Positions 1-7,805 of a stretch of DNA of 64,000 bases are shown here, piece after piece. The translations under genes were made by a program, and so were the position numbers. Each line of letters begins with the position of its first letter. Positions within the stretch are counted from its first letter, which is position 1. The stretch is from Njordibacter sp028825405 (GTDB taxonomy: Bacteria > Pseudomonadota > Gammaproteobacteria > Pseudomonadales > Balneatricaceae), in NCBI RefSeq assembly GCF_047730065.1, contig NZ_CP159829.1:248001-312000 (forward strand), in the 5' to 3' direction. The notes beneath the pieces were generated by a model that ran no database searches, had not been told where the DNA came from, and saw only the letters and a list, made by a program, of their open reading frames with translations.

Positions 1-488
1 TTCATCATCAGGGACCAGCAGCAGTGCGTTACCCTCGGGGTGAGGCTTTTGCCGAATTACCCTTGGTAACTCCAATAGAATTAGGTAAAGGTCAGGTGCT
101 GCAAACAGCGATTAAGCCTGATGCTCTTGCCATATTGAATTTTGGTGCTTTGTTAGATAAGGCAATTGTGGTGGCAGAGGCACATGGTGCCACCTTGGTT
201 GATATGCGCTTTGTTAAACCCTTAGATGAAGCTCTGCTGCACCAATTATTAAACCAACACCTGGGTTTTGTGACCATAGAGGATCATAGCTGTATTGGTG
301 GCGCAGGTTCGGCAGTGAGCGAATGGCTAGTGCAACAAAAATCAAAAGTCAGGTTGCTGTGTTTAGGCCATGAAGATGCTGCTTTGCCCCACGGAAGTCG
401 TGATCAGGGGCTGCACCATACGGGCTTGTCCACCACCAAAATGGTGGCTAGGGTAGCCGAATGGCAGGCCCAATTATTGGCCGAATAA
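1..488 (+). CDS. dxs: 1-deoxy-D-xylulose-5-phosphate synthase, C-terminal part (5' end outside window)
   Basis: Thiamine-diphosphate enzyme that condenses pyruvate and glyceraldehyde 3-phosphate, the first step of the MEP isoprenoid pathway. Only about 160 C-terminal residues are present. The frame is open from base 3 at the left edge, so the internal GTG at 24 is not the start. The edge residues read GPAAVRYPRGEA, the conserved Dxs stretch, followed by the transketolase C-terminal domain (VDMRFVKPLD, then TIEDHSCIGGAGSAV). The stop overlaps the end of the convergent ribA by 15 bases. Nothing looks damaged apart from the window cut. Confidence 0.95.
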   Translation, partial: HHQGPAAVRYPRGEAFAELPLVTPIELGKGQVLQTAIKPDALAILNFGALLDKAIVVAEAHGATLVDMRFVKPLDEALLHQLLNQHLGFVTIEDHSCIGGAGSAVSEWLVQQKSKVRLLCLGHEDAALPHGSRDQGLHHTGLSTTKMVARVAEWQAQLLAE

Positions 489-1064
489 GTGGTCAAGCTT
501 ACTTGCCTTAGTGGCCAGATAGTCTGTGTTATGGCTATTCTCTCCTACTTCTATGGCTTGGCGTTGCGTCACCACAATACCAAGGTCTGTCAGAGCCTTG
601 ATTTTTTTGGGATTATTAGTCATTAAGATGACCTCCTTGATGCCTAGGTGATCTAACATGTCTTTGGTCATGTCATAATGTCGCAAATCCGCATCAAAGC
701 CTAAACGCTGGTTGGCTTCTACTGTATCTGCGCCTTGGTCTTGTAGGTTATAGGCTTTAATTTTGTTCAGTAAACCAATGCCGCGACCTTCTTGGCGCAA
801 GTACAAAACCACACCACGGCCTTCTTTAGCAATGCGTTTGAGAGCTTCTTGTAGCTGAGAACCGCAATCGCAGCGCAGGCTAAATAAGGCATCACCCGTT
901 AAACACTCGGAGTGCAAGCGTGTCAGCACAGTAGCGCCGTCATTAAGTACGCCCATGCTCAGGACCAGATGTTCTTTACCCATTTCACTATCAACAAAAC
1001 CATGCATATCAAAAGTGCCATAAGGGGTCGGTAGCAAGGAGGAGCTAACATGGGAAGTGGACAC
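474..1064 (-). CDS. ribA: GTP cyclohydrolase II
   Basis: Opens GTP to 2,5-diamino-6-ribosylamino-pyrimidinone phosphate, the first step of riboflavin synthesis, in the cytoplasm. The 196-aa length matches stand-alone RibA of the E. coli type, with no fused DHBP synthase domain. The zinc-binding cysteines are in the pattern C-x10-C-x-C (HSECLTGDALFSLRCDCG, about residues 54-67). The following LRQEGRGIGLLNKIKAYNLQ is the GTP-binding and catalytic stretch. It converges on dxs with a 15-base overlap. I see no FMN riboswitch in the 170 bases upstream. Confidence 0.96.
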   Translation of the reverse strand: MSTSHVSSSLLPTPYGTFDMHGFVDSEMGKEHLVLSMGVLNDGATVLTRLHSECLTGDALFSLRCDCGSQLQEALKRIAKEGRGVVLYLRQEGRGIGLLNKIKAYNLQDQGADTVEANQRLGFDADLRHYDMTKDMLDHLGIKEVILMTNNPKKIKALTDLGIVVTQRQAIEVGENSHNTDYLATKASKLDHLFGQ

Positions 1065-1196
1065 AGGAATTCCTTAAGTAACAACGATAAAAAAATATAA
1101 TATCCCCATTAAGATTGGGGCTACAAACCATATCACAAGTGGCTAGATGGCAAAATACTAAGACTGCGCTTTTCCCCTTTTAATGACGTCTCAGGG

Positions 1197-1202
1197 TATA
1201 AT
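1197..1202 (+). promoter_or_regulatory. Candidate -10 element for ettA
   Basis: A perfect TATAAT lies 34 bases before the ettA ATG. No good -35 hexamer is seen 16-18 bases upstream, so the promoter is only half supported. Confidence 0.35.
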
Positions 1203-1235
1203 AGATGCATATTTTTGAATTAATCAGGAAATCAC

Positions 1236-2894
1236 ATGGCGCAGTTTGTGTATACGATGAATCGGGTTGGAAAAGTAGTACCACCCAAGCGTGAAATTTT
1301 AAAGAATATCTCTTTGTCCTTTTTTCCTGGTGCCAAAATTGGTGTCTTAGGTTTGAACGGTTCGGGTAAATCAAGCTTACTGCGTATCATGGCTGGTGTT
1401 GACACAGAATTTAATGGTGAAGCCCGCCCACAGCCAGGTATTAATGTGGGTTATCTAGAACAAGAGCCCAAACTGGATGACTCTAAAACTGTGCGTGAAG
1501 TGGTTGAGGAAGCTGTGGCTGAAGCAAAAAATGCTTTAACTGCTTTAGATGCTGTCTATGCCGCCTATGCAGAACCTGATGCAGACTTTGACGCTTTGGC
1601 TGCTGAGCAAGCGAAATTAGAAGATATCATCCAAGCCAGTGACGCGCACAATCTTGAACGCACCTTAGAAGTGGCTGCTGAAGCCTTACGTTTGCCTGCT
1701 TGGGACGAAAATGTAGCCCATTTGTCGGGTGGTGAGCGCCGCCGTGTAGCCTTGTGCCGTTTACTTTTGAATAAACCGGATATGTTGTTGCTAGATGAGC
1801 CCACAAACCATCTGGATGCTGAATCTGTGGCTTGGCTTGAGCGTTTTCTGGTGGATTATAATGGCACCGTGGTGGCTATTACCCACGATCGCTATTTCTT
1901 GGATAACGCAGCAGGATGGATATTAGAGCTAGACCGCGGTCATGGCATCCCTTATGAAGGTAATTATTCGTCATGGTTGGAGCAAAAAGAAGCGCGCTTA
2001 ATTCAAGAAGGCCGACAACAGGCGTCCCATGAAAAGGCAGTCAAATCAGAATTGGAATGGGTACGCAGCAATGCCAAAGGGCGTCAGGCTAAATCCAAAG
2101 CCCGTTTAGCGCGCTTTGAAGAACTCAACTCAAGGGAGTTTCAAGAGCGCAACGAAACCTCTGAAATTTATATCCCACCTGGTCCACGCTTAGGTGACAA
2201 AGTTATTGAAGTGAAGGGCGTCAGTAAAGCCTTTGGCGATAAAATGTTGGTTGAAGGCTTAGAATTTAGCATGCCCCAAGGTGCTATTGTGGGAGTTGTT
2301 GGCGGCAACGGTGCGGGTAAATCAACTTTGTTCAAGATGCTCACAGGCACTGAGCAACCTGACTCAGGTAGTATAGAAATTGGGGACACGGTTGAATTAG
2401 CTCACGTCGACCAAATGCGCGAGTTAGATGGCACTAAAACGGTGTGGGAGGAATTATCTGATGGTAATGACATCATTACCGTAGGCAATTATCAGGTACC
2501 TTCGCGGGCTTATGCTGGTCGCTTTAATTTTAAGGGCAACGATCAACAAAAGTTTGTGAAAGACCTTTCAGGTGGCGAACGCAACCGCCTTCATCTAGCT
2601 AAGTTACTTAAACAGGGTGGTAACGTGCTGTTGCTAGACGAACCCACCAACGATTTAGATGTAGAAACTTTGCGAGCCCTAGAGGAAGCCTTATTAGCCT
2701 TTCCAGGAGCAGCCATCGTCATCTCTCACGATCGTTGGTTTCTAGATCGTGTCTGCACTCACACATTGGCTTATGAGGGTGATTCTAAGGCGTCTTTCTT
2801 TGAGGGTAATTACTCAGAATATGCCGAAGACTATCGCAGCCGCACAGGCAAAGATCATCAACCCACGCGTGTGAAGTATAAAAAGCTGGCTTAA
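1236..2894 (+). CDS. ettA: Energy-dependent translational throttle protein EttA (ABC-F ATPase)
   Basis: ABC-F protein that binds the ribosomal E site and gates the first elongation step according to ATP/ADP. It has two ATPase domains and no membrane segments. First Walker A is GLNGSGKSS (about residues 39-47) and first signature LSGGERRR (about 162). The linker arm is rich in Arg/Lys/Glu. Second Walker A is GGNGAGKST (about 355) and second signature LSGGERNR (about 444). Both Walker B motifs read LLLDEPTN. The length of 552 aa and the start MAQFVYTMNRVGKVVPPKR are typical of EttA rather than Uup or YheS. It stands alone, with a strong hairpin after the stop. Confidence 0.97.
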   Translation: MAQFVYTMNRVGKVVPPKREILKNISLSFFPGAKIGVLGLNGSGKSSLLRIMAGVDTEFNGEARPQPGINVGYLEQEPKLDDSKTVREVVEEAVAEAKNALTALDAVYAAYAEPDADFDALAAEQAKLEDIIQASDAHNLERTLEVAAEALRLPAWDENVAHLSGGERRRVALCRLLLNKPDMLLLDEPTNHLDAESVAWLERFLVDYNGTVVAITHDRYFLDNAAGWILELDRGHGIPYEGNYSSWLEQKEARLIQEGRQQASHEKAVKSELEWVRSNAKGRQAKSKARLARFEELNSREFQERNETSEIYIPPGPRLGDKVIEVKGVSKAFGDKMLVEGLEFSMPQGAIVGVVGGNGAGKSTLFKMLTGTEQPDSGSIEIGDTVELAHVDQMRELDGTKTVWEELSDGNDIITVGNYQVPSRAYAGRFNFKGNDQQKFVKDLSGGERNRLHLAKLLKQGGNVLLLDEPTNDLDVETLRALEEALLAFPGAAIVISHDRWFLDRVCTHTLAYEGDSKASFFEGNYSEYAEDYRSRTGKDHQPTRVKYKKLA

Positions 2895-2912
2895 TACGGT
2901 ATGCGGTCTAAT

Positions 2913-2945
2913 CTGAGTCTGCCTAAGGAATAGGCTCAGACTCAG
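2913..2945. terminator. Stem-loop between convergent ettA and proC
   Basis: CTGAGTCTG (2913-2921) pairs perfectly with CAGACTCAG (2937-2945), with a short inner CCTA/TAGG stem. It sits 18 bases past the ettA stop and 35 bases before the end of the convergent proC. It could terminate both genes. The following TTTAGA-type repeats (2947-2964) are T-rich but not a pure T run, so intrinsic termination is inferred. Confidence 0.6.
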
Positions 2946-2979
2946 GTTTAGATTTAGATTTAGGTGTTAAAGTAGCTGA

Positions 2980-3807
2980 TTAGGCTTTATATAGGTTTGC
3001 CAATTCTTTTGAACGGTGGTGGGCAGCTGCCATAGCTTGACTACAAAGCTGACTAAAGTCACCCTTGTTAAACGTATCAATGGCTTGTTCTGTGGTGCCT
3101 TTGGGTGAAGTAACAGCAAGCCGCAACTGGGCTGGTGTTTGTTGGCTTTCTTGGGCCATTTGAGCTGCTCCAACGGCGGTCTGCAATACGAGTTGCTGTG
3201 CCACATCATTGCTTAATCCCAATTCTTCCGCACCTGCAATCATGGCTTCCATCATCAAAAAATAATACGCAGGCCCACTTCCTGAAACTGCAGTGACCGC
3301 GTCAATGTGAGCCTCTGTCTCCACCCATAAGGCTAAGCCGACAGATTGCATAATAGTGCTGGCTGTGTGTTTTTGTGCTGAGGAAACTCCCGTGGTTGCA
3401 AACAAGCCTGCAGCCCCTTTGCCGACCAACGATGGCGTATTCGGCATGCAGCGCACGATGGGTGTAGTTTGGCCTAACCAAGAATCAATACTGCCTGCTA
3501 AAATGCCAGCCGCCACAGATACGATAAGGTGTTTGGAGGGGTCTATTGCAGGGGCAATACTCTTTACCAAATCGCCCATCATGTGAGGCTTTACGCCCAA
3601 TACAATAACGTCAGCCTGATCACAAAGAGACAAATTATCAATACTGGTGTGGATCCCCGTATCTGCAGTTAACTGATCTAACTTAGCTTGGGTACGTCCA
3701 CTGGCACAAATTTTATTAGGTGGATATCCTGCTGCAAGCATACCTTTAATAATGGCTTGGGCCATGTTGCCGGCACCGATAAATGCGATATGGGGAGTCT
3801 GTGGCAT
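2980..3807 (-). CDS. proC: Pyrroline-5-carboxylate reductase
   Basis: Reduces pyrroline-5-carboxylate to proline with NAD(P)H, the last step of proline synthesis. The protein has an N-terminal Rossmann fold (HIAFIGAGNMAQAIIKGML) and the ProC C-terminal signature region around AVSGSGPAYYFLMMEAM. I chose the ATG at 3807 (275 aa, MPQTPHIAFIGAGN) over the longer open frame to 3876, because the extra 23 residues are not family-like and overlap yggS. An AAGGA lies about 12 bases upstream of 3807. It is downstream of yggS, the same order as in pseudomonads. Confidence 0.95.
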   Translation of the reverse strand: MPQTPHIAFIGAGNMAQAIIKGMLAAGYPPNKICASGRTQAKLDQLTADTGIHTSIDNLSLCDQADVIVLGVKPHMMGDLVKSIAPAIDPSKHLIVSVAAGILAGSIDSWLGQTTPIVRCMPNTPSLVGKGAAGLFATTGVSSAQKHTASTIMQSVGLALWVETEAHIDAVTAVSGSGPAYYFLMMEAMIAGAEELGLSNDVAQQLVLQTAVGAAQMAQESQQTPAQLRLAVTSPKGTTEQAIDTFNKGDFSQLCSQAMAAAHHRSKELANLYKA

Positions 3808-3823
3808 GGTCTTGTCCTTGTCG

Positions 3824-4546
3824 TTATGATTTGGGGGTGGGGGCAGGATTGCGCGACCCAAAGATATCTGTACCAATCCTTACCATGGTCGATCCACAAG
3901 CAATGGCGCTACTGAGGTCGCCAGACATGCCCATAGAGAGGTGTTGTATGCTGGGGTAGTGATGATTAAGTTGGTCTCGAGCTGCTGCCATCTTATTAAA
4001 TGCTTCATGCTGCACCGATTCACTTTGATCTGCCGCAGGTATACACATTAATCCACATAACAACAAATTAGGTAATTGCGATACTTGGTTTACTAATGCA
4101 TCTAATGCTTCAAGTGTGACGCCACTTTTATTGCTTTCGTTGCTGATATTAACTTGGATGAGTACTTTCAATGGAGGCAAATGAGGTGGCCTATGTTGAC
4201 TTAGGCGTTGGGCGATTTTTTGACGATCTAAGGTATGAACCCAATCAAACTGGGCAGCGATGGTTTTAGTTTTATTGCTTTGAATAGCACCAATAAAATG
4301 CCATTCAATATCATCGTGGGAGCAGTGTTCAATTTTATTTAATGCATCTTGCAGATAATTTTCGCCAAAATGGCGCTGGCCATGATCATAAGCTGCCATC
4401 ACATCACTCAAGGGTTTGGTCTTGCTGACGGCCATTAGTGTGACCTCATTTGGGCTGCGTTTAGCTGCTTTGCAAGCTTCATTGATGCGTTGCTGGGTGC
4501 GAATTAGCGCCTCTGGGATAGTCTGTTGAGAAGGAAAAGAGGTCAT
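3824..4546 (-). CDS. yggS: YggS-family pyridoxal-phosphate homeostasis protein
   Basis: PLP-binding alanine-racemase-fold protein (PLPBP family) involved in PLP homeostasis. It has no proven catalytic activity. The PLP lysine is in LMAVSKTKP (about residue 42), followed by RHFGENYLQDAL and the C-terminal phosphate-binding STMVRIGTDIFGSR. The length of 240 aa is normal. It is the upstream partner of proC with 16 bases between them. In many relatives pilT is divergent here, but in this window the neighbour is an ABC transporter. Its 5' leader holds a long inverted repeat (4567-4603). Confidence 0.94.
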   Translation of the reverse strand: MTSFPSQQTIPEALIRTQQRINEACKAAKRSPNEVTLMAVSKTKPLSDVMAAYDHGQRHFGENYLQDALNKIEHCSHDDIEWHFIGAIQSNKTKTIAAQFDWVHTLDRQKIAQRLSQHRPPHLPPLKVLIQVNISNESNKSGVTLEALDALVNQVSQLPNLLLCGLMCIPAADQSESVQHEAFNKMAAARDQLNHHYPSIQHLSMGMSGDLSSAIACGSTMVRIGTDIFGSRNPAPTPKS

Positions 4547-4566
4547 AAGTAAGCCCAGAACAGGGT

Positions 4567-4603
4567 GCTAGTAATTGTTAACCGACATGTTAACAATTCT
4601 AGC
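4567..4603. promoter_or_regulatory. Long near-perfect inverted repeat upstream of yggS
   Basis: The arms are GCTAG-t-AATTGTTAAC (4567-4582) and GTTAACAATT-CTAGC (4589-4603), separated by the 6-base loop CGACAT. That is 15 paired bases with one bulged T. It begins 21 bases upstream of the yggS start codon and lies between two divergent transcription units. It could be a dimeric repressor operator or a leader hairpin. No regulator is identified. Confidence 0.5.
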
Positions 4604-4700
4604 AGCTATCTCATAGGGTGGTGAGAGGGTTCTAAGTTGCTATTTAAGCACTAAAAGTTGATAAACAGCGACCCCCCTAGAAATCGATCAAACGAATAAC

Positions 4701-4729
4701 TTGAGATTGAGGGTATTAGTCAATATCAT
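4701..4729 (+). promoter_or_regulatory. Candidate sigma70 promoter of the ABC transporter operon
   Basis: TTGAGA (4701-4706) and TATCAT (4724-4729) are separated by 17 bases and lie 50 bases upstream of the ATPase gene. The hexamers are close to consensus and the spacing is ideal. There is no experimental support. Confidence 0.45.
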
Positions 4730-4778
4730 AGCCAACAGTTTTGGTTTTTAACATCCCTTCTCAGAGTTTGAACAAAAC

Positions 4779-5543
4779 ATGACCCTAGCCCTGTCTATTA
4801 CAGATTTACACAAAAGCTTTAATGAAAACGACGTCATTAAAGGTATGTCTTTGCAAGCGAATAAAGGTGATGTGATTTCTTTAATCGGAGCCAGTGGCTC
4901 TGGGAAAAGTACTTTTTTGCGCTGTATTAACTTGTTGGAGACCCCCAATAAGGGTGAAGTCCGAGTTAATGGCGAGTTGATGGAAATGAAGACTGACAGT
5001 AAAGGCAATCGTGTAGCGGCTGACCAAAAACAAGTCGATCGTATTCGTACCAAACTGGGAATGGTGTTCCAAAGTTTTAATCTTTGGAGCCATATGACTA
5101 TTTTAGAAAATATCATGGAAGCCCCAGTGCACGTGCTTGGCCACTCTAAAACTGAAGCCCATGCTAAGGCGATGCAGTTGTTAGAAAAAGTAGGCATTGC
5201 TGACAAGGCGCATCAATACCCAGATCATTTATCAGGTGGCCAACAACAGCGGGCTGCAATTGCCCGTGCCCTTGCCATGGACCCTGAAGTAATGTTGTTT
5301 GATGAGCCTACTTCTGCCTTAGATCCTGAGTTAGTGGGTGAAGTACTCAGAGTCATGCGTCAACTGGCAGCAGAAGGACGCACCATGATTGTTGTGACCC
5401 ATGAAATGACCTTTGCACGGGAAGTATCCTCTAAAGTTATTTTTCTCCATGAAGGTATGATTGAAGAAGAAGGTACACCTGAAGAAGTGTTTCAAAATCC
5501 GAAATCAGACCGATGCCGTCAGTTTTTGGCGTCGAGCTATTAA
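4779..5543 (+). CDS. Polar amino-acid/opine-type ABC transporter, ATP-binding protein
   Basis: ATPase subunit of an importer of the HisP/ArtP/OccP class (PAAT family). Walker A is GASGSGKST (about residues 37-45), the signature LSGGQQQRAAIARAL begins near 150, and Walker B is VMLFDEPTSALDPE. The 254-aa length is normal. The insertion after the first beta strands (KTDSKGNRVAADQKQVDRIRTK) is typical of the histidine/arginine/octopine branch. It is the first gene of a + strand run continuing with a binding protein, two permeases and a three-subunit dehydrogenase. The substrate cannot be read from the sequence; arginine-, histidine- or opine-like compounds are the usual ones for this branch. Confidence 0.92.
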   Translation: MTLALSITDLHKSFNENDVIKGMSLQANKGDVISLIGASGSGKSTFLRCINLLETPNKGEVRVNGELMEMKTDSKGNRVAADQKQVDRIRTKLGMVFQSFNLWSHMTILENIMEAPVHVLGHSKTEAHAKAMQLLEKVGIADKAHQYPDHLSGGQQQRAAIARALAMDPEVMLFDEPTSALDPELVGEVLRVMRQLAAEGRTMIVVTHEMTFAREVSSKVIFLHEGMIEEEGTPEEVFQNPKSDRCRQFLASSY

Positions 5544-5596
5544 AACTAGCCTATTTTGGCTAACCATAACCACACTAAATGAACGATGAGGTTCTT

Positions 5597-6352
5597 ATGA
5601 AAAAACTAGTTGCTGCTGCAATAACTGCGGGCGCGTTAGCGATGTCTTTGGGCGCTGTTGCGTCGGATACTATTTTGATGGGTACTGAAGGTGCTTACCC
5701 CCCATATAACTACTACGACAGTGACAACAACCTCATTGGTTTTGATATTGAAGTAGGCGATGCAATGTGTGCGGCTATGAAGGCTGATTGTAAGTGGGTC
5801 ACGTCTGACTGGGATGGTATCATTCCTGCATTGTTAGCCAAGAAGTTTGACACGATCCTTGCGTCTATGTCGATCACCGAAGAGCGCAAGCAAAAGATTG
5901 ACTTCACTAATAAGTACTACAATACGCCTAACCGTTTCATTCGGGCGGCGGGTTCTTCAACTAAACCTACTTCTGGCATGATTGTGGGTGTTCAAAGTTC
6001 TACGGTGCAAGAAAACTACCTGCGTGGTGAGTTTGGCGATATCCTTGAAATCCGAACTTATGGTGCTCAAGAAGAAGCGAATCTAGACTTCGCGGCTGGC
6101 CGTGTTGACCTATTATTTGTGGACGTCATCGTGGGTGATGAAATGATGAAGGCTTCAGGCATTAAAGGTGAATTCTTTGGTGCAGACATTGCGGACACTA
6201 AATACTTTGGTCTGGGTGCTGGCGTGGGCGTGCGTAAAGAAGACACAGAGCTGCGTGACCGCATGAACAAAGCCCTTGCGCAAATCCTAGCCGATGGCAC
6301 TTATGAAAAAATTAGTAATAAGTGGTTTGGTTTTAGTGTTTATGGTGGCTAA
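5597..6352 (+). CDS. Periplasmic amino-acid/opine-type solute-binding protein
   Basis: Family 3 extracellular solute-binding protein that delivers ligand to the permeases. The signal peptide has a KK n-region, an Ala-rich core and a likely cleavage after Ala22 (GAVA|SDT). The mature start TILMGTEGAYPPYNYYDSDNNLIGFDIEVGD is the usual first strand and ligand-binding region, and MSITEERKQKIDFTNKYY is the family signature. I use the ATG at 5597 (251 aa) because it starts a proper signal peptide after a GATGAGG ribosome site. The ATG at 5579 would add six polar residues. A strong hairpin follows the stop. Confidence 0.93.
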   Translation: MKKLVAAAITAGALAMSLGAVASDTILMGTEGAYPPYNYYDSDNNLIGFDIEVGDAMCAAMKADCKWVTSDWDGIIPALLAKKFDTILASMSITEERKQKIDFTNKYYNTPNRFIRAAGSSTKPTSGMIVGVQSSTVQENYLRGEFGDILEIRTYGAQEEANLDFAAGRVDLLFVDVIVGDEMMKASGIKGEFFGADIADTKYFGLGAGVGVRKEDTELRDRMNKALAQILADGTYEKISNKWFGFSVYGG

Positions 6353-6361
6353 TTGAGCCAC

Positions 6362-6391
6362 TAATAAGGGTGGTTTCGGCCACCCTTATTA
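6362..6391 (+). terminator. Intra-operon stem-loop after the binding protein gene
   Basis: TAATAAGGGTGG (6362-6373) pairs perfectly with CCACCCTTATTA (6380-6391) around a TTTCGG loop. It lies 9 bases past the binding-protein stop and 20 bases before the first permease. Such hairpins commonly act as partial terminators or mRNA stabilisers that raise binding-protein levels above permease levels. That role is inferred from position. Confidence 0.65.
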
Positions 6392-6411
6392 ATTTCTAGG
6401 CAGTCATATTT

Positions 6412-7098
6412 ATGTTAGATTTGCACGGCTACGGCTGGCTCTTATTTGACGGGTTACAATTAACCATTGCTGTAGGCCTCTGTGCCATGGTGGTTGCAGT
6501 GTTGCTTGGGTTGTTAGGCAGTTGGGGCAAGCTGAGTCATAATTGGTGGGCCAATTTGACAGCCAATACTTACACTACGGTCGTGCGTGGTGTGCCTGAA
6601 CTTATTTTATTGCTGTTGGTGTACTTTGGTACCCCAACTCTCATTCAATCCATTGCGACTCGCATGGGTTACGACATCCGCGTTGATATTAATCCCTTTA
6701 TTGCTGGCACCATTACCATTGGATTTATTTATGGGGCCTTCGCCACTGAGGTTTTGCGGGGTGCTTTTCAATCGATTCCTAAGGGTCAGACTGAAGCTGC
6801 TCGGGCTATAGGTATGAGCCGTTCTCAGGTATTCAAACGTATTTTGATGCCGCAAGCCATGCGCTTCGCCTTACCCGGTTTGGGTAACGTGTGGATGGTG
6901 TTAATCAAAGCCACGGCGCTTATTTCAATCATTCAGCTGGATGAATTAATGCGCAAAACTAAAATTGCGTCTAATGCGACCCATGAACCTTTCACCTTTT
7001 ACTTGTTGGCATCGTTTATTTATTTAGGCATTACCTTGGTCTCGATGATGGCGCAAAAACGCGCTGAAACATGGGCTAATAAGGGAGTAATGCGTTAA
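6412..7098 (+). CDS. ABC transporter permease (HisQ/ArtQ/OccQ type)
   Basis: Inner-membrane subunit with about five hydrophobic segments and the binding-protein-dependent transport EAA loop (GQTEAARAIGMSRSQVFKRI, about residues 125-144) that docks on the ATPase. RGVPELILLLLVYFG at about 57-71 is typical of the HisQ branch. The length of 228 aa is normal. It ends with a one-base stop/start overlap with the next permease (TAATG at 7096-7100), so the two are translationally coupled. Confidence 0.9.
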   Translation: MLDLHGYGWLLFDGLQLTIAVGLCAMVVAVLLGLLGSWGKLSHNWWANLTANTYTTVVRGVPELILLLLVYFGTPTLIQSIATRMGYDIRVDINPFIAGTITIGFIYGAFATEVLRGAFQSIPKGQTEAARAIGMSRSQVFKRILMPQAMRFALPGLGNVWMVLIKATALISIIQLDELMRKTKIASNATHEPFTFYLLASFIYLGITLVSMMAQKRAETWANKGVMR

Positions 7099-7805
7099 TG
7101 GACTTTTCTATTGTCTGGCAGTATTTACCGATCATGTTGGAAGGTGCATGGGTCACCTTATGGATTACAGTAGTCAGCCTGGTTATTGGCTTAGCTGTGG
7201 CTATTCCCCTTGCTCTGGCTCGGCTAGCTAAAAACCCTTTCATTGCTTCACCCGCCTATGTCTTTGTATTGTACTTTCGAGGCACACCCTTGTTGGTACA
7301 AATATTTTTGATTTATTATGGCAGTGGCCAGTTCCGACTCGAACTCACTGACTTGGGCCTATGGGGATTCTTCCGGGATCCATGGTTCTGTGGCATTTTA
7401 GCATTAGTGTTAAATACCGCCGCTTATTCAGCAGAAATTTTTCGCGGTGCCATTACAGCTGTGCCACGTAATGACATTGAAGCGGGTCGTGCGTGTGGCA
7501 TGTCAGGCTTGCTATTATTTCGCCGTATTACCTTACCCAAGGCTTTTCTTATTGGCCTGCCTGCCTATGGCAATGAAGTGATCTTTTTATTACAAGCGAC
7601 GTCTTTGGTGTCTACCATTACTATTTTGGACCTAACTGGAATTTCTCGCCAATTGATTTCCAAGACCTTCGCTGTGTATGAGTTTTATCTCACAGCTGCG
7701 GCTATGTACCTCGTCATGACTTATGCACTGGTGTATCTGTTTCGAGTGTGGGAAAAACGCATGAGTGGGCACTTACAAGAAAGAGTGGTCGTTGAAGCCC
7801 GTTAA
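7098..7805 (+). CDS. ABC transporter permease (HisM/ArtM/OccM type)
   Basis: Second inner-membrane subunit, 235 aa. FRGTPLLVQIFLIYYG and the EAA loop AVPRNDIEAGRACGMSGLLL identify the HisM/ArtM branch. It partners the preceding permease and the ATPase at 4779. The 3' end overlaps or abuts the start of the FAD oxidoreductase gene, tying uptake to catabolism in one transcript. Confidence 0.9.
   Translation: MDFSIVWQYLPIMLEGAWVTLWITVVSLVIGLAVAIPLALARLAKNPFIASPAYVFVLYFRGTPLLVQIFLIYYGSGQFRLELTDLGLWGFFRDPWFCGILALVLNTAAYSAEIFRGAITAVPRNDIEAGRACGMSGLLLFRRITLPKAFLIGLPAYGNEVIFLLQATSLVSTITILDLTGISRQLISKTFAVYEFYLTAAAMYLVMTYALVYLFRVWEKRMSGHLQERVVVEAR

Noticed and set aside
2947..2964. TTTAGA tandem hexamers as a possible repeat element
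   Set aside because: Only about three imperfect copies; more likely the T-rich tail of the terminator hairpin.
4748..5206. 152-codon - strand ORF opposite the ABC ATPase gene
   Set aside because: Antisense shadow of a gene with clear Walker and signature motifs; its translation is serine/leucine-rich with no family features.
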